13,802 nt of DNA, taken from assembly GCA_033761915.1 (NCBI GenBank), contig JANRMC010000115.1, positions 1 to 13,802 of the forward strand. The letters run 5' to 3'. Positions within the stretch are counted from its first letter, which is position 1. Every line of letters begins with the position of its first letter. A program made the translations under genes and the position numbers. This DNA is from JACMLD01 sp033761915 (GTDB lineage Bacteria > Bacteroidota > Bacteroidia > Chitinophagales > Chitinophagaceae). Positions 6,807 to 13,458 of the stretch are shown here, piece by piece. Under the pieces are notes generated by a model. It did no database searches. It was not told where the DNA came from and saw only the letters and a program-made list of their open reading frames with translations.

Positions 6807-6900
6807 CATTGTGGGGTCACGCAACGCTATTGCCATGTTTGCTAATTGAGCTATACAGACTTACTGCGAGAGGCCCGGCTGGTAGTTTAGCTGTACTGCT

Positions 6901-7350
6901 CTACGGGTGCGGAAATTTATTTTTAAAATCAAACACTAATTCAGTTGGACCATTTTTTTGAAGATGGTCTAATTTTTCTGTTGCTTCTTCAATGGTAGGG
7001 TAATGCCCGGCCGGTACCCACCACATGCCTGCATAGGCTTTACCAAAAGTCTGGAACCACTCTTTCCTGCGTCTTAAAAAATCAGTATGAAATGTTTTAT
7101 ACACAAAATGCTCTAAATCTTCAATGGAGGCCCAAACCGATACATTAATAATTATTTGTTCATCGTTGTATGGGTTGATGCTGGTGGCATTATTATTTTC
7201 ATCCTTCAGCCTCCATACAAAACCTTTGCTGCTTTCCGCCAGTTTATTGACGGTTTCTAAATTATCTACAAACTCTTTCATTATGGGGTCGTCAATGCGT
7301 ACGCCTTTAATTCTTCCTATATTAATCTGTGCAATGTTAAAATGGTTCAT
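6901..7350 (-). CDS. DUF3291 domain-containing protein
   Basis: Predicted 149-aa soluble protein without a signal peptide. It fits DUF3291 (a dimeric alpha-beta barrel, monooxygenase-like fold) from end to end: IAQINIGRIKGVRIDDPIM at the N-terminus, GFVWRLKDE at 43-51, IINVSVWASIEDLEHFVYKT in the middle, then RRRKEWF and MWWVPAGHYPTIEEATEKL. The conserved Trp/Arg/His residues of the family are present, but no enzymatic reaction is established for it. First codons follow the upstream repeat element (7382-7475) by 31 bp. The 152 bp after it, up to the esterase-family gene start, contain no clear terminator. Confidence 0.9.
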   Translation of the reverse strand: MNHFNIAQINIGRIKGVRIDDPIMKEFVDNLETVNKLAESSKGFVWRLKDENNNATSINPYNDEQIIINVSVWASIEDLEHFVYKTFHTDFLRRRKEWFQTFGKAYAGMWWVPAGHYPTIEEATEKLDHLQKNGPTELVFDFKNKFPHP

Positions 7351-7381
7351 TTATATAATGCTTTATTATCTGTTGTATTCT

Positions 7382-7475
7382 GTCTCCACGGGGTTTGGCG
7401 CAGCCGACCCCGGGCTTATTGTTTATTGATTTATTACGCGGGTTCCCCTGCGGGAGACACCGCTGAGACGTTGAC
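7382..7475 (+). repeat. Stem-loop repeat family 1, copy A
   Basis: A ~94-bp element: GTCTCC, hairpin 1 (CGGGGT...ACCCCG around TGGCGCAGCC), a T-rich linker, then ACGCGG with hairpin 2 (CCCCTGCGGG core) and a GACG end. It shares order and orientation with copies B, C and D. Its hairpin 2 stem is partly decayed (G-A and T-C mismatches) but hairpin 1 is intact with one wobble. It lies 5 bp beyond the stop codon of the LprI-like gene and 31 bp before the start of the DUF3291 gene. Confidence 0.8.
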
Positions 7476-7480
7476 AGTAT

Positions 7481-7933
7481 TTATTCTTCAGAGATATTTA
7501 ACTTTAGTTTTTTGAGTTCTTTAATTCTGTTATCAGTTAACTCTTTTAAACAATTTAAATATGCGATAGATCTTGAATGACAGGCTCCGCAGTTCTCATA
7601 GCTATCGTATATAATACCACAATGCGAGTCACGCATTTTTCTCCAATTCTGTTGCATTTTTTCTAATTTAAGTTTAAAATTATCAGAATGATAAGTCTTA
7701 ACAACTTTAAGTAAGGAATCATAAGTGATTATTAGTAATGAATCACTTTTTTGAAATGCCAAATTTGCACAAACCCTCTCTGATAAATTATCGTTAGAAA
7801 GGTTGCCGCAATGAATCTTTCCTTGGTGATTCATATACTGCTGGTTTTTGATATGCTCAATATGCCCCTGTGAAAAAGAATAGGCACAAATCGAAATTAG
7901 AAATATGAGTGTCGCACTAATTTTTTTTATCAT
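7481..7933 (-). CDS. Secreted LprI-like protein (DUF1311)
   Basis: Predicted 150-aa protein with a signal peptide (hydrophobic stretch 5-18, cleavage near SFSQG). The mature part follows the lysozyme-inhibitor LprI / DUF1311 pattern: ERVCANLAFQKSDSLLIITYDSLLKVV, then a helix and WRKMRDSHCGIIYDSYENCG, and finally LNCLKELTDNRIKELKK. The conserved Cys residues (in GKIHCGN, VCANL, SHCG, NCGAC, LNCL) suggest disulfides in the periplasm. In Mycobacterium LprI inhibits lysozyme; in most bacteria DUF1311 proteins are uncharacterised, so the role is open. The gene is visibly more A/T-rich than its neighbours to the left and is bracketed by repeat copies A (5 bp after its stop) and B (23 bp before its start). 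Confidence 0.8.
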   Translation of the reverse strand: MIKKISATLIFLISICAYSFSQGHIEHIKNQQYMNHQGKIHCGNLSNDNLSERVCANLAFQKSDSLLIITYDSLLKVVKTYHSDNFKLKLEKMQQNWRKMRDSHCGIIYDSYENCGACHSRSIAYLNCLKELTDNRIKELKKLKLNISEE

Positions 7934-7956
7934 TATTATAGTATAATTTCTTTTAT

Positions 7957-8048
7957 ATCCCCAGGATCTGGCACAGCCACTGCTGGGTTTCTGTTTTATT
8001 ATTTAAGTTTACGCGGGGTCCCCTGCGGGAGACCCCACTGGGACGTGG
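7957..8048 (+). repeat. Stem-loop repeat family 1, copy B
   Basis: A ~92-bp element in the same orientation as A, C and D. Hairpin 2 (GCGGGGTC...GACCCC around CCCTGCGGGA) is well kept. Hairpin 1 has diverged at its base but still pairs: the outer CCCAG meets CTGGG and the inner TGGC meets GCCA, so the stem is partly kept by paired changes. It lies 32 bp past the stop codon of the 198-aa protein gene and 23 bp before the LprI-like start. Confidence 0.8.
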
Positions 8049-8080
8049 AAATCTCGTTATGAATGAGAGGGTTCGCTTAT

Positions 8081-8677
8081 CTACCAAATTTTCCACCACG
8101 GTTTTGTGTTGCTTTTAAATTCATATTTTTTGCCAATAATTTCATTTGTTTTATAATTGAAGGAAAATGGTTCCCATCTTCCATCACCACTTGTTGGTTC
8201 ATATGCTAACCCTATTATAAAATCACCACTAAGATTGAGATTGTCAAAACCGTCCCACGAAATTCTTCCACTTCGCCACACTTCGTCGGTGCTAATATTA
8301 ATAACTGTAAAATCGGTTTGGTCAGCTGCAATCAGAATTTTATTATCAGCTATGAAAACTTTTGTAAAAGCAGCTTCAATTGCCTTTACCGGATTTTCCT
8401 CATCGTCTGCCATAATGTAACCATTTCCAGCAGCAAAAACGATGGTTCTTTTAAATTCCGGAAAGTCGTAAATGGTATTAAAATTAGTATTGCCAGTTTT
8501 AAAGTTTGCTACCCAATTAGTACCATCACTCCTATAAAATAGAACAACATAACCTTGAAAGTGAAATGGGACTCCATCTTCTGAAATTGAAATATACATT
8601 GGCCCATACGGCGGAAGTCCGTTAAGTATTTCGTATCGTTTGCTTTGCACTGTTTTACTTGATTGCTGCTTGTACAT
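8081..8677 (-). CDS. Hypothetical protein, 198 aa
   Basis: Predicted soluble 198-aa protein with no signal peptide or membrane segment. I do not recognise a named family. It has the N-terminal phrase SKRYEILNGLPPYGPMYI, then a run of short beta-strand-like segments (GYVVLFYRSDGTNWVANF, RTIVFAAGNGYIMADDEENP, KILIAADQTDFTVINI, GLAYEPTSGDGRWEPFSFNY) rich in Trp, Tyr and Gly, and a Lys/Trp-rich end (TKPWWKIW). The acidic, Trp-rich beta-character resembles immunity or WD-like accessory proteins in general style, but nothing adjacent looks like a toxin. The rhamnosidase gene ends 245 bp upstream, with its own terminator, so this gene is probably transcribed alone. Repeat B lies 32 bp after its stop. 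Confidence 0.7.
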   Translation of the reverse strand: MYKQQSSKTVQSKRYEILNGLPPYGPMYISISEDGVPFHFQGYVVLFYRSDGTNWVANFKTGNTNFNTIYDFPEFKRTIVFAAGNGYIMADDEENPVKAIEAAFTKVFIADNKILIAADQTDFTVINISTDEVWRSGRISWDGFDNLNLSGDFIIGLAYEPTSGDGRWEPFSFNYKTNEIIGKKYEFKSNTKPWWKIW

Positions 8678-8818
8678 AAAATTACATCACAATATCAAAT
8701 TAAAATCTCTTTCTCATTCATAAAAATTGCCCTAATCCGCTTTTGCATCTTAAGACCTCAACAAATATGTTGCTATCTTTCTATGTGGTTAATATCCGCC
8801 CCACAAAGCGCTGCCGCA

Positions 8819-8869
8819 CAACTGTGCGACGCAACACCTGCTGCTATGAAAAACCACTGCCGGTTACCA
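8819..8869 (+). repeat. Dispersed repeat family 2, copy 2
   Basis: 51 bp with core GTGCGACGCAAC and a second conserved block ACCACTGCCGG then TACC. By hand alignment 37 of 51 positions match the inverted copy at 11741-11791, without gaps. It lies between the rhamnosidase terminator (8868-8901) and the start of the 198-aa protein gene. The rest of this 245-bp gap (8678-8818) shows nothing I can name. Confidence 0.6.
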
Positions 8870-8901
8870 AAAAATAATCCCGCCCTGGCAGTGGGCGGGA
8901 T
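8868..8901 (-). terminator. Intrinsic terminator of the GH78 gene
   Basis: Inverted repeat ATCCCGCCC (8877-8885) and GGGCGGGAT (8893-8901) around a 7-base loop, a perfect 9-bp stem. On the minus strand the stem is followed by TATTTTTT. It lies 21 bp past the GH78 stop codon. Confidence 0.85.
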
Positions 8902-8922
8902 GTGTATATAAGCAGGGGTTAA

Positions 8923-11625
8923 TTACTGTTTGCTTACAAAATGATAGAGGCCCGAGCCGAGCTGCACTGCTGTATAACCTTTGGCGCCACCTGTTATGGT
9001 AATGTTTTTTTGTGTGTTTAATGGCTGGCCACTTTCTGTAATGGTTGCCGCATCTTTGGTGGGTATGTACACGGTAGCCTGGGTATTGGCGGGTACTTCC
9101 ACATCCATATACAATTGTCCGCCTTCTAACTTCCATGCACTGCTGGTTTTGCCATAGTAGGTATTGAGGGTGGCGTTTACAAAACTGAAGCTGCCCCCCG
9201 GTTGTGGTTGTATAACTATTTGCTGGTAACCGGGGCCCGTGGTTTTGGTATCCAGTCCTGCTGCCACGCGATACATCCAGTCTCCGATGGCGCCGTATGC
9301 ATAGTGGTTAAAAGAATTCATAGATGGCACCTGAAAACTGCCATCGGGTTTAATACCATCCCAACGCTCCCAAATAGTGGTGGCCCCCATTTTAACGGGG
9401 TATAACCACGATGGGTAGGTTTCCTGAAAGAGCAGGCGATAGGCCACATCTGTATAACCATAACGGCTGAGCACATGGCAGAGATAGGGTGTGCCGAGGA
9501 AGCCGGTGGTTAAATGATAGCCGTAGCTTTTTATATTTTCTACCAGCCGCTCTGCTGCCTGCTGGAGTAACTCTTCTGGTAACATATTAAAATGCAGTGC
9601 CAGCACATAGGCTGTTTGCGTGCCCGATACCAGGCGGCCGGTGCTGGTTACATATTCTTTTACAAAGGCTTCTTTTATTTTTTGCAGCAGGGTGGTGTAG
9701 TAGGCGCTATCTGCTGTATGGCCCAGCACGGTGGCGGTGTTAATCATTATTTCTGCCGAGTGAGCATAAAAGCATTGTGCTATTAAATACTTATCAGTAA
9801 CGGCGGCGCGGCCATCGTTATCATCAAAAGGGCGGTAGAACAACCAATCGCCAAAATGAAAACCGGTGGCCCATAAATTATTCTTGCTGGCTTTTTCCAT
9901 ATAGCCCACCCATGCTTTCATGCTGGCATATTGGTCGGCCAGTATTTTTTTATCGCCATAAGCCAGGTACATATTCCACGGAATAATAGTGGCCACATCG
10001 GCCCAGCCGGTGGCGCCGCCAGAGCTGGGGCCTAATACATTGGGCACCACAAAGGGTACGCTGCCATTGGGTTGCTGATCGGCCGCCACATCTTTTAACC
10101 ACTTGGCAAAAAAACTGTTTACACCAAAGTTAAATGCTGCGGTGCGACTGAATACCTGCGCATCACCCGTCCAGCCCAAACGTTCATCCCGTTGCGGACA
10201 ATCGGTTGGTACATCTAAAAAATTACCCCGCTGTCCCCACTGTATATTTTGCTGCAACTGGTTTATTAATTTGTTAGATGAGGTGAAGCTGCCGGTTACC
10301 GGCATATCTGAATACAACGCAACAGCCGTTAAATTATCGGCAGTTATACCTTCTACAGCGCCTTCTAATTTTATATACCTGAAACCCTGAAAGGTAAAAT
10401 GCGGTTCAAAAAATTCTTCTTCGCCGCCTTTTAAAATATAATTGTTTTGTTGTTTGGCCGGGCGCAGGTTTTCTGTATAAAAATTGCCCAGCTTGTCTAA
10501 TACCTCTGCATGGTGTATTGTTATTTTATCGCCGGCATTGCCCTTTATTTTTATTTCAATCCAGCCCACCAGGTTCTGTCCAAAATCAACCACCCGCTCA
10601 CCTTTGGGCGTGGTAAATATTTTTATGGGTTTCAGCCGCTCGTGTTTTTTTATGCCTTCGTTATAAGTGGCAATTAAATGTGTGTTGGTAGTGCTAAGAG
10701 TGTTTACGTTTTTCCAATCCGCATCATTAAAGCCTGCTGCGGCCCAGCCTTTTTTTTCTAAGCGGGCATCGTAGGTTTCGCCGTTATATATTTCGGCATA
10801 TTGTATGGGGCCGGTATTACTCTTCCAGCTACCATCGCTGCCAATAACAGCGGTGCTGCCATCAGCATAATCAATTTGCAACTGGTATAGCAGCGCTAAT
10901 TTTTTGCCGTAAATATTTTTGTTATCGTTCCATGCCAGATAACCGCGGTACCAGCCATTGCCCAGCGCTACGCCGGTGGCATTGGCACCCTGTTTTAATA
11001 AACCTGTAACATCGTATGCCTGGTATTGAAGGCGTTTGTTATAGCTCGTCCATCCAGGTGTTAAATATAAGTTGCCTACCCGCTGGCCATTCAGTTGCGC
11101 TTCATACATACCCTGCGAGGTAATGTAGAGCGTGGCTGTTTTTATTTTTTTGCTAATGGAAAATTCTTTTCTGAAATATTGTGCCGGTCGGTTAACCGTG
11201 TCTTCATTAAAACCGGCTTCAATCCATTGCGCCTTCCAATCAGCGGTAGTTAATAAGCCCATGCTAAAAGTAGCCGGCACACTCCAGGCGCTGGCGTTTT
11301 TATAATTATCCCACACCCGCACCTGCCATTGGTAACGCTGGTTGCTTTGCAAAGCCGTGCCCGCATATGAAAGGTGTACCGATTGTGCGCTGCTTACCTT
11401 ACCGCTGTTCCATACCACCGCTTTGCCATGGGTTACTTTAATTTCATACGCTGTTTGCAGGGTGTTGCGCATGCTGCTGCTGAGCTGCCAGCTAAAGCGT
11501 GGCGTGGTAACATCCATACCAAAGGGGTTCGACTGGTTTTCTGTAAGCAGGTTGGTAACTTGTAATTGAGCAAAAAGTGTTTGTGTAAACAGGCTAATGA
11601 TAAATAGCCCCAATATTTTTCTCAT
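8923..11625 (-). CDS. Secreted alpha-L-rhamnosidase, glycoside hydrolase family 78
   Basis: Predicted 900-aa exported protein (signal peptide, cleavage near LFAQ at residue 20). It removes terminal alpha-L-rhamnose from glycosides or polysaccharides in the periplasm. Order of parts: N-terminal fibronectin-like beta domain (about 22-125, NPFGMDVTTPRFSW), the N-terminal rhamnosidase domain (about 130-330, with NGETYDAR at 281-288), a beta domain (about 330-440, VVDFGQNLVGW) and the (alpha/alpha)6 catalytic domain (about 440-790), followed by a C-terminal beta domain. The signature at 475-488 (DCPQRDERLGWTGD) supplies D475, E481 and D488; E753 in IWERWDG is the second carboxylate. These match the spacing of D630/E636/D643 and E895 in Streptomyces SaRha78A, so the enzyme should be an active inverting one. 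No SusC/SusD pair or rhamnose-catabolism gene is beside it. Confidence 0.95.
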   Translation of the reverse strand: MRKILGLFIISLFTQTLFAQLQVTNLLTENQSNPFGMDVTTPRFSWQLSSSMRNTLQTAYEIKVTHGKAVVWNSGKVSSAQSVHLSYAGTALQSNQRYQWQVRVWDNYKNASAWSVPATFSMGLLTTADWKAQWIEAGFNEDTVNRPAQYFRKEFSISKKIKTATLYITSQGMYEAQLNGQRVGNLYLTPGWTSYNKRLQYQAYDVTGLLKQGANATGVALGNGWYRGYLAWNDNKNIYGKKLALLYQLQIDYADGSTAVIGSDGSWKSNTGPIQYAEIYNGETYDARLEKKGWAAAGFNDADWKNVNTLSTTNTHLIATYNEGIKKHERLKPIKIFTTPKGERVVDFGQNLVGWIEIKIKGNAGDKITIHHAEVLDKLGNFYTENLRPAKQQNNYILKGGEEEFFEPHFTFQGFRYIKLEGAVEGITADNLTAVALYSDMPVTGSFTSSNKLINQLQQNIQWGQRGNFLDVPTDCPQRDERLGWTGDAQVFSRTAAFNFGVNSFFAKWLKDVAADQQPNGSVPFVVPNVLGPSSGGATGWADVATIIPWNMYLAYGDKKILADQYASMKAWVGYMEKASKNNLWATGFHFGDWLFYRPFDDNDGRAAVTDKYLIAQCFYAHSAEIMINTATVLGHTADSAYYTTLLQKIKEAFVKEYVTSTGRLVSGTQTAYVLALHFNMLPEELLQQAAERLVENIKSYGYHLTTGFLGTPYLCHVLSRYGYTDVAYRLLFQETYPSWLYPVKMGATTIWERWDGIKPDGSFQVPSMNSFNHYAYGAIGDWMYRVAAGLDTKTTGPGYQQIVIQPQPGGSFSFVNATLNTYYGKTSSAWKLEGGQLYMDVEVPANTQATVYIPTKDAATITESGQPLNTQKNITITGGAKGYTAVQLGSGLYHFVSKQ

Positions 11626-11740
11626 AGCAAAGCATTGTATCGTTTAAAATATAAGTAAACTAAATATAAATACCGTTGCTGCCCCAACCATCATGTGCTG
11701 TACTGATAAAATATCATTGGTTTAAAGAAGAAGAACAATA

Positions 11741-11791
11741 GGGTAGCCGGCAGTGGTGGTACTATTAAGCAGCCGTTGCGTCGCACTCTTG
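11741..11791 (-). repeat. Dispersed repeat family 2, copy 3 (inverted)
   Basis: On the minus strand this 51-bp stretch reads AAGAGTGCGACGCAACG, then CTGCT and ACCACTGCCGGCTACC, matching 37 of 51 positions of the plus-strand copy at 8819. The two form inverted repeats around the rhamnosidase gene. The first 18 bases also match copy 1 at 629-646 in 17 positions. Confidence 0.6.
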
Positions 11792-11829
11792 TACGGTAGT
11801 CATAGCCTCAGCAATTTGTAATTGTTTGT

Positions 11830-11896
11830 GGTTGGTAGTTGGTGGTTGGTGGTTGGTGGTTTTTTGTAACCTGTATCTTGCAACCTGTAACTGGTA
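11830..11896. repeat. Short tandem repeat tract, heptamer GTTGGTG, with flanking AACCTGTA repeats
   Basis: Four consecutive 7-bp units (GTTGGTA, then GTTGGTG three times, 11831-11858) followed by GTTTTTTG and two near-copies of AACCTGTA (at about 11868 and 11881). It lies just beyond the VOC gene stop, in the 273-bp gap before the rhamnosidase gene. The GG-spaced plus strand could form a two-tetrad G-quadruplex. Unit number probably varies between strains. The rest of the gap holds only the family-2 repeat copy and A/T-rich sequence before the rhamnosidase start. Confidence 0.65.
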
Positions 11897-11898
11897 AC

Positions 11899-12423
11899 TT
11901 ACTTCGTTGTTTTCATATTCATGTCTTTGCCCATTTTTTCATACACCACATCGTTGGGTTGCCATAGTTCCAGTTTGTTGCCTTCCAAATCCTGTATATG
12001 TACAAACTTACCATAGTCGTATGTTTCAACACTGTCTAATATGGTTACCCCTTCCAGCCGCAGTTGGGTTACCAGTGCATCCATATCGGCCACGCGGTAA
12101 TTAATCATATAATCTTTGGCAGAAGGGTTGAAGTATTTGGTGGTTTCATTAAAGGGGCTCCATTGTGTAAACCCTTTCTGTGTGCTATCTGCCCCCTGGT
12201 ACCATTCAAAAACACAACCGTATTGGTTAGTATTTAAACCCAGATGCAGTTGATACCATTCTCTCAGCTTTTTGGGGTCTTTGCATTTAAAAAAAATGCC
12301 GCCAATACCGGTCACTCTTTTTAAAGAAGCATCAGCCGGTTGCTTATCTGTAACGGCTCTTACAGCAAAGCCCAAAAAGAAGGTGGTAACCAGTACCAGT
12401 GCAGCAAGTATTGTTTTTTTCAT
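11899..12423 (-). CDS. Exported VOC (glyoxalase/bleomycin-resistance fold) protein
   Basis: Predicted 174-aa protein. Residues 1-25 form a hydrophobic signal or anchor segment (AALVLVTTFFLGFAV), so it is exported or membrane-tethered, which is less usual for this family. The rest is one VOC domain: GIGGIFFKCKDPKKLREWYQLHLGL (beta-alpha with the KLREWY helix), then YMINYRVADMDALVTQLRLEGV and GKFVHIQDLEGNKLELWQP. The final Glu (LELWQP) is at the usual metal position, but the first-strand His/Gln position reads Phe/Lys, so metal binding is uncertain. Substrate unknown; similar periplasmic VOC proteins occur in Bacteroidota. It lies 60 bp beyond repeat copy C. Confidence 0.88.
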   Translation of the reverse strand: MKKTILAALVLVTTFFLGFAVRAVTDKQPADASLKRVTGIGGIFFKCKDPKKLREWYQLHLGLNTNQYGCVFEWYQGADSTQKGFTQWSPFNETTKYFNPSAKDYMINYRVADMDALVTQLRLEGVTILDSVETYDYGKFVHIQDLEGNKLELWQPNDVVYEKMGKDMNMKTTK

Positions 12424-12483
12424 GATTGTGGTATTTGTGGGTAAGGTTTACTAAGTTACTATTTCAACGCCATACATTGCTAT

Positions 12484-12578
12484 CGTCTCCCTGGGGGTCT
12501 GGCGCAGCCGACTCACGGGTTTTGTTTTATTGTTTTCAGTTACGCGGGGTCTCCTGCGGGAGACCTTGTTGGGACGGG
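12484..12578 (+). repeat. Stem-loop repeat family 1, copy C
   Basis: A 95-bp element closely matching copy D. Hairpin 2 has GGTCTCC pairing with GGAGACC around TGCG: the C-A mismatch of copies B and D is here a T-A pair, and other substitutions leave G-T wobble pairs. Hairpin 1 has lost part of its lower stem. It lies 37 bp beyond the stop codon of the downstream-coordinate lipoprotein gene (12616) and 60 bp before the VOC start. Confidence 0.85.
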
Positions 12579-12615
12579 ATAATGAAATGAATATTGTTCT
12601 TACCATAGTATCTGT

Positions 12616-13326
12616 TTAATTAAGGTTTAACCCAAAGGCTAATCCAAACCAGGGTTTTGACTGGTAAATCCACACCTGCCTGTTTTTATCCAACAAATGA
12701 TCGGCTCCGCAGGCAATGCCCACTGTAAAGTTATTAATGGCAATAATGGCTGCAAAGCCTTTGCTCCATACAACACCATCGTACTCTTGCTGCAATTGCA
12801 GGTTTGTGGTGGTGGGGGAAATAAATGTATTACCAATACCCGTAAAGCCACCAACAGAAAAGCCAAAATGATTGAGTTGCTGCTGCCGTTGCTGAAGAGG
12901 AGTGATTTTACTGTTGAGATGATATGCATCTTTTCTGAAACCAAAATAGACAGCTCCGTTAAGGTTTGTGTTTAATTGTGGTGGCACCTGTTGTAATGAG
13001 GGTCTTAGTTTCAGAGGCATAGTTAAAAAATCAATATCGAAGGTGTTTTTTGAGAATATCAGATCTGGTATAATATGATGAGCATTTTTTTTGGGATAAG
13101 CAATATAATCAGCGGGATTAAGGGTCAATTGTTTTTCTTTTTTTTGGATTGTATATACTAATATGCTATCCTCATTTGTGCATACATAAACTTTTTGGCG
13201 GTACTGCTGATTACGCAAATTATAAAACCCGTCTGTGAAATCGTCTTTGGGTGTTTTTTTAAAAATACTGCAACTACTTAAATTTATTAAGGCTGCTGCC
13301 GCAAATAAACCATAAATACATTTCAT
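12616..13326 (-). CDS. Lipoprotein of unknown function, 236 aa
   Basis: Predicted lipoprotein: signal sequence with lipobox LSSC, Cys at residue 19. The mature part opens with FYNLRNQQYRQKVYVCTNEDSILVY, suggesting a small beta domain, and the second half is Gly/aromatic-rich with strand-like segments (GAVYFGFRKDAYHL, FGFSVGGFTGIGNTF, GFAAIIAINNFTVGIAC, KPWFGLAFGLNLN) that resemble outer-membrane beta-hairpins. I do not recognise a named family. The start at 13326 is preferred although the frame stays open 44 codons further upstream: that extension runs through repeat copy D and the lipoprotein signal begins here. A minus-strand TACCTTTA (13354-13347) sits 28 nt before the ATG and may be a -7 box. 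The gene is bracketed by repeat copies C and D. Confidence 0.75.
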   Translation of the reverse strand: MKCIYGLFAAAALINLSSCSIFKKTPKDDFTDGFYNLRNQQYRQKVYVCTNEDSILVYTIQKKEKQLTLNPADYIAYPKKNAHHIIPDLIFSKNTFDIDFLTMPLKLRPSLQQVPPQLNTNLNGAVYFGFRKDAYHLNSKITPLQQRQQQLNHFGFSVGGFTGIGNTFISPTTTNLQLQQEYDGVVWSKGFAAIIAINNFTVGIACGADHLLDKNRQVWIYQSKPWFGLAFGLNLN

Positions 13327-13362
13327 GCTGTAATTTATTATTGTATTAAAGGTATTTCTTAT

Positions 13363-13457
13363 CGTCTCCCCGGGGTCTGGCGCAGCCGACCCCGAGGTTT
13401 GTTTTATTGTTTCAGTTACGCGGGGTCCCCTGCGGGAGACCCCGCTGGACGGGGACA
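13363..13457 (+). repeat. Stem-loop repeat family 1, copy D (best preserved)
   Basis: A 95-bp element with both hairpins intact. Hairpin 1 (13372-13393): GGGGTC and GACCCC with inner GGC/GCC around GCA. Hairpin 2 (13420-13445): GCGGGGTC and GACCCCGC, inner CC/GG, loop TGCG, one C-A mismatch. CGTC at the left end and GACG at the right could close an outer stem, giving a three-way junction. The linker between hairpins is T-rich (GTTTTATTGTTT). It begins 36 bp before the lipoprotein start and ends 1 bp before the stop codon of the next gene. Confidence 0.88.
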
Positions 13458-13458
13458 C

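Noticed and set aside
6814..6840. Possible fourth copy of repeat family 2 (shares ACGCAACG)
   Set aside because: Only an 8-base match to the core, and the second conserved block is not recognisable.
8819..11791. Insertion sequence or composite transposon carrying the GH78 gene
   Set aside because: No transposase, and no target-site duplication could be seen beside the inverted copies; the copies match at only about three quarters of positions.
7382..13457. Family-1 elements as integron attC sites
   Set aside because: They lack the GTTRRRY/RYYYAAC core pair in the right places, are separated by unrelated stretches of kilobases, and no integrase is visible. Only the gene-plus-hairpin layout is similar.
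7382..13457. CRISPR array
   Set aside because: Only four copies, ~95 bp long, spaced from 575 bp to over 4 kb apart with genes between them.
13327..13458. N-terminal extension of the 236-aa lipoprotein (44 extra codons)
   Set aside because: The open frame runs through repeat copy D, and a standard lipoprotein signal begins at 13326.
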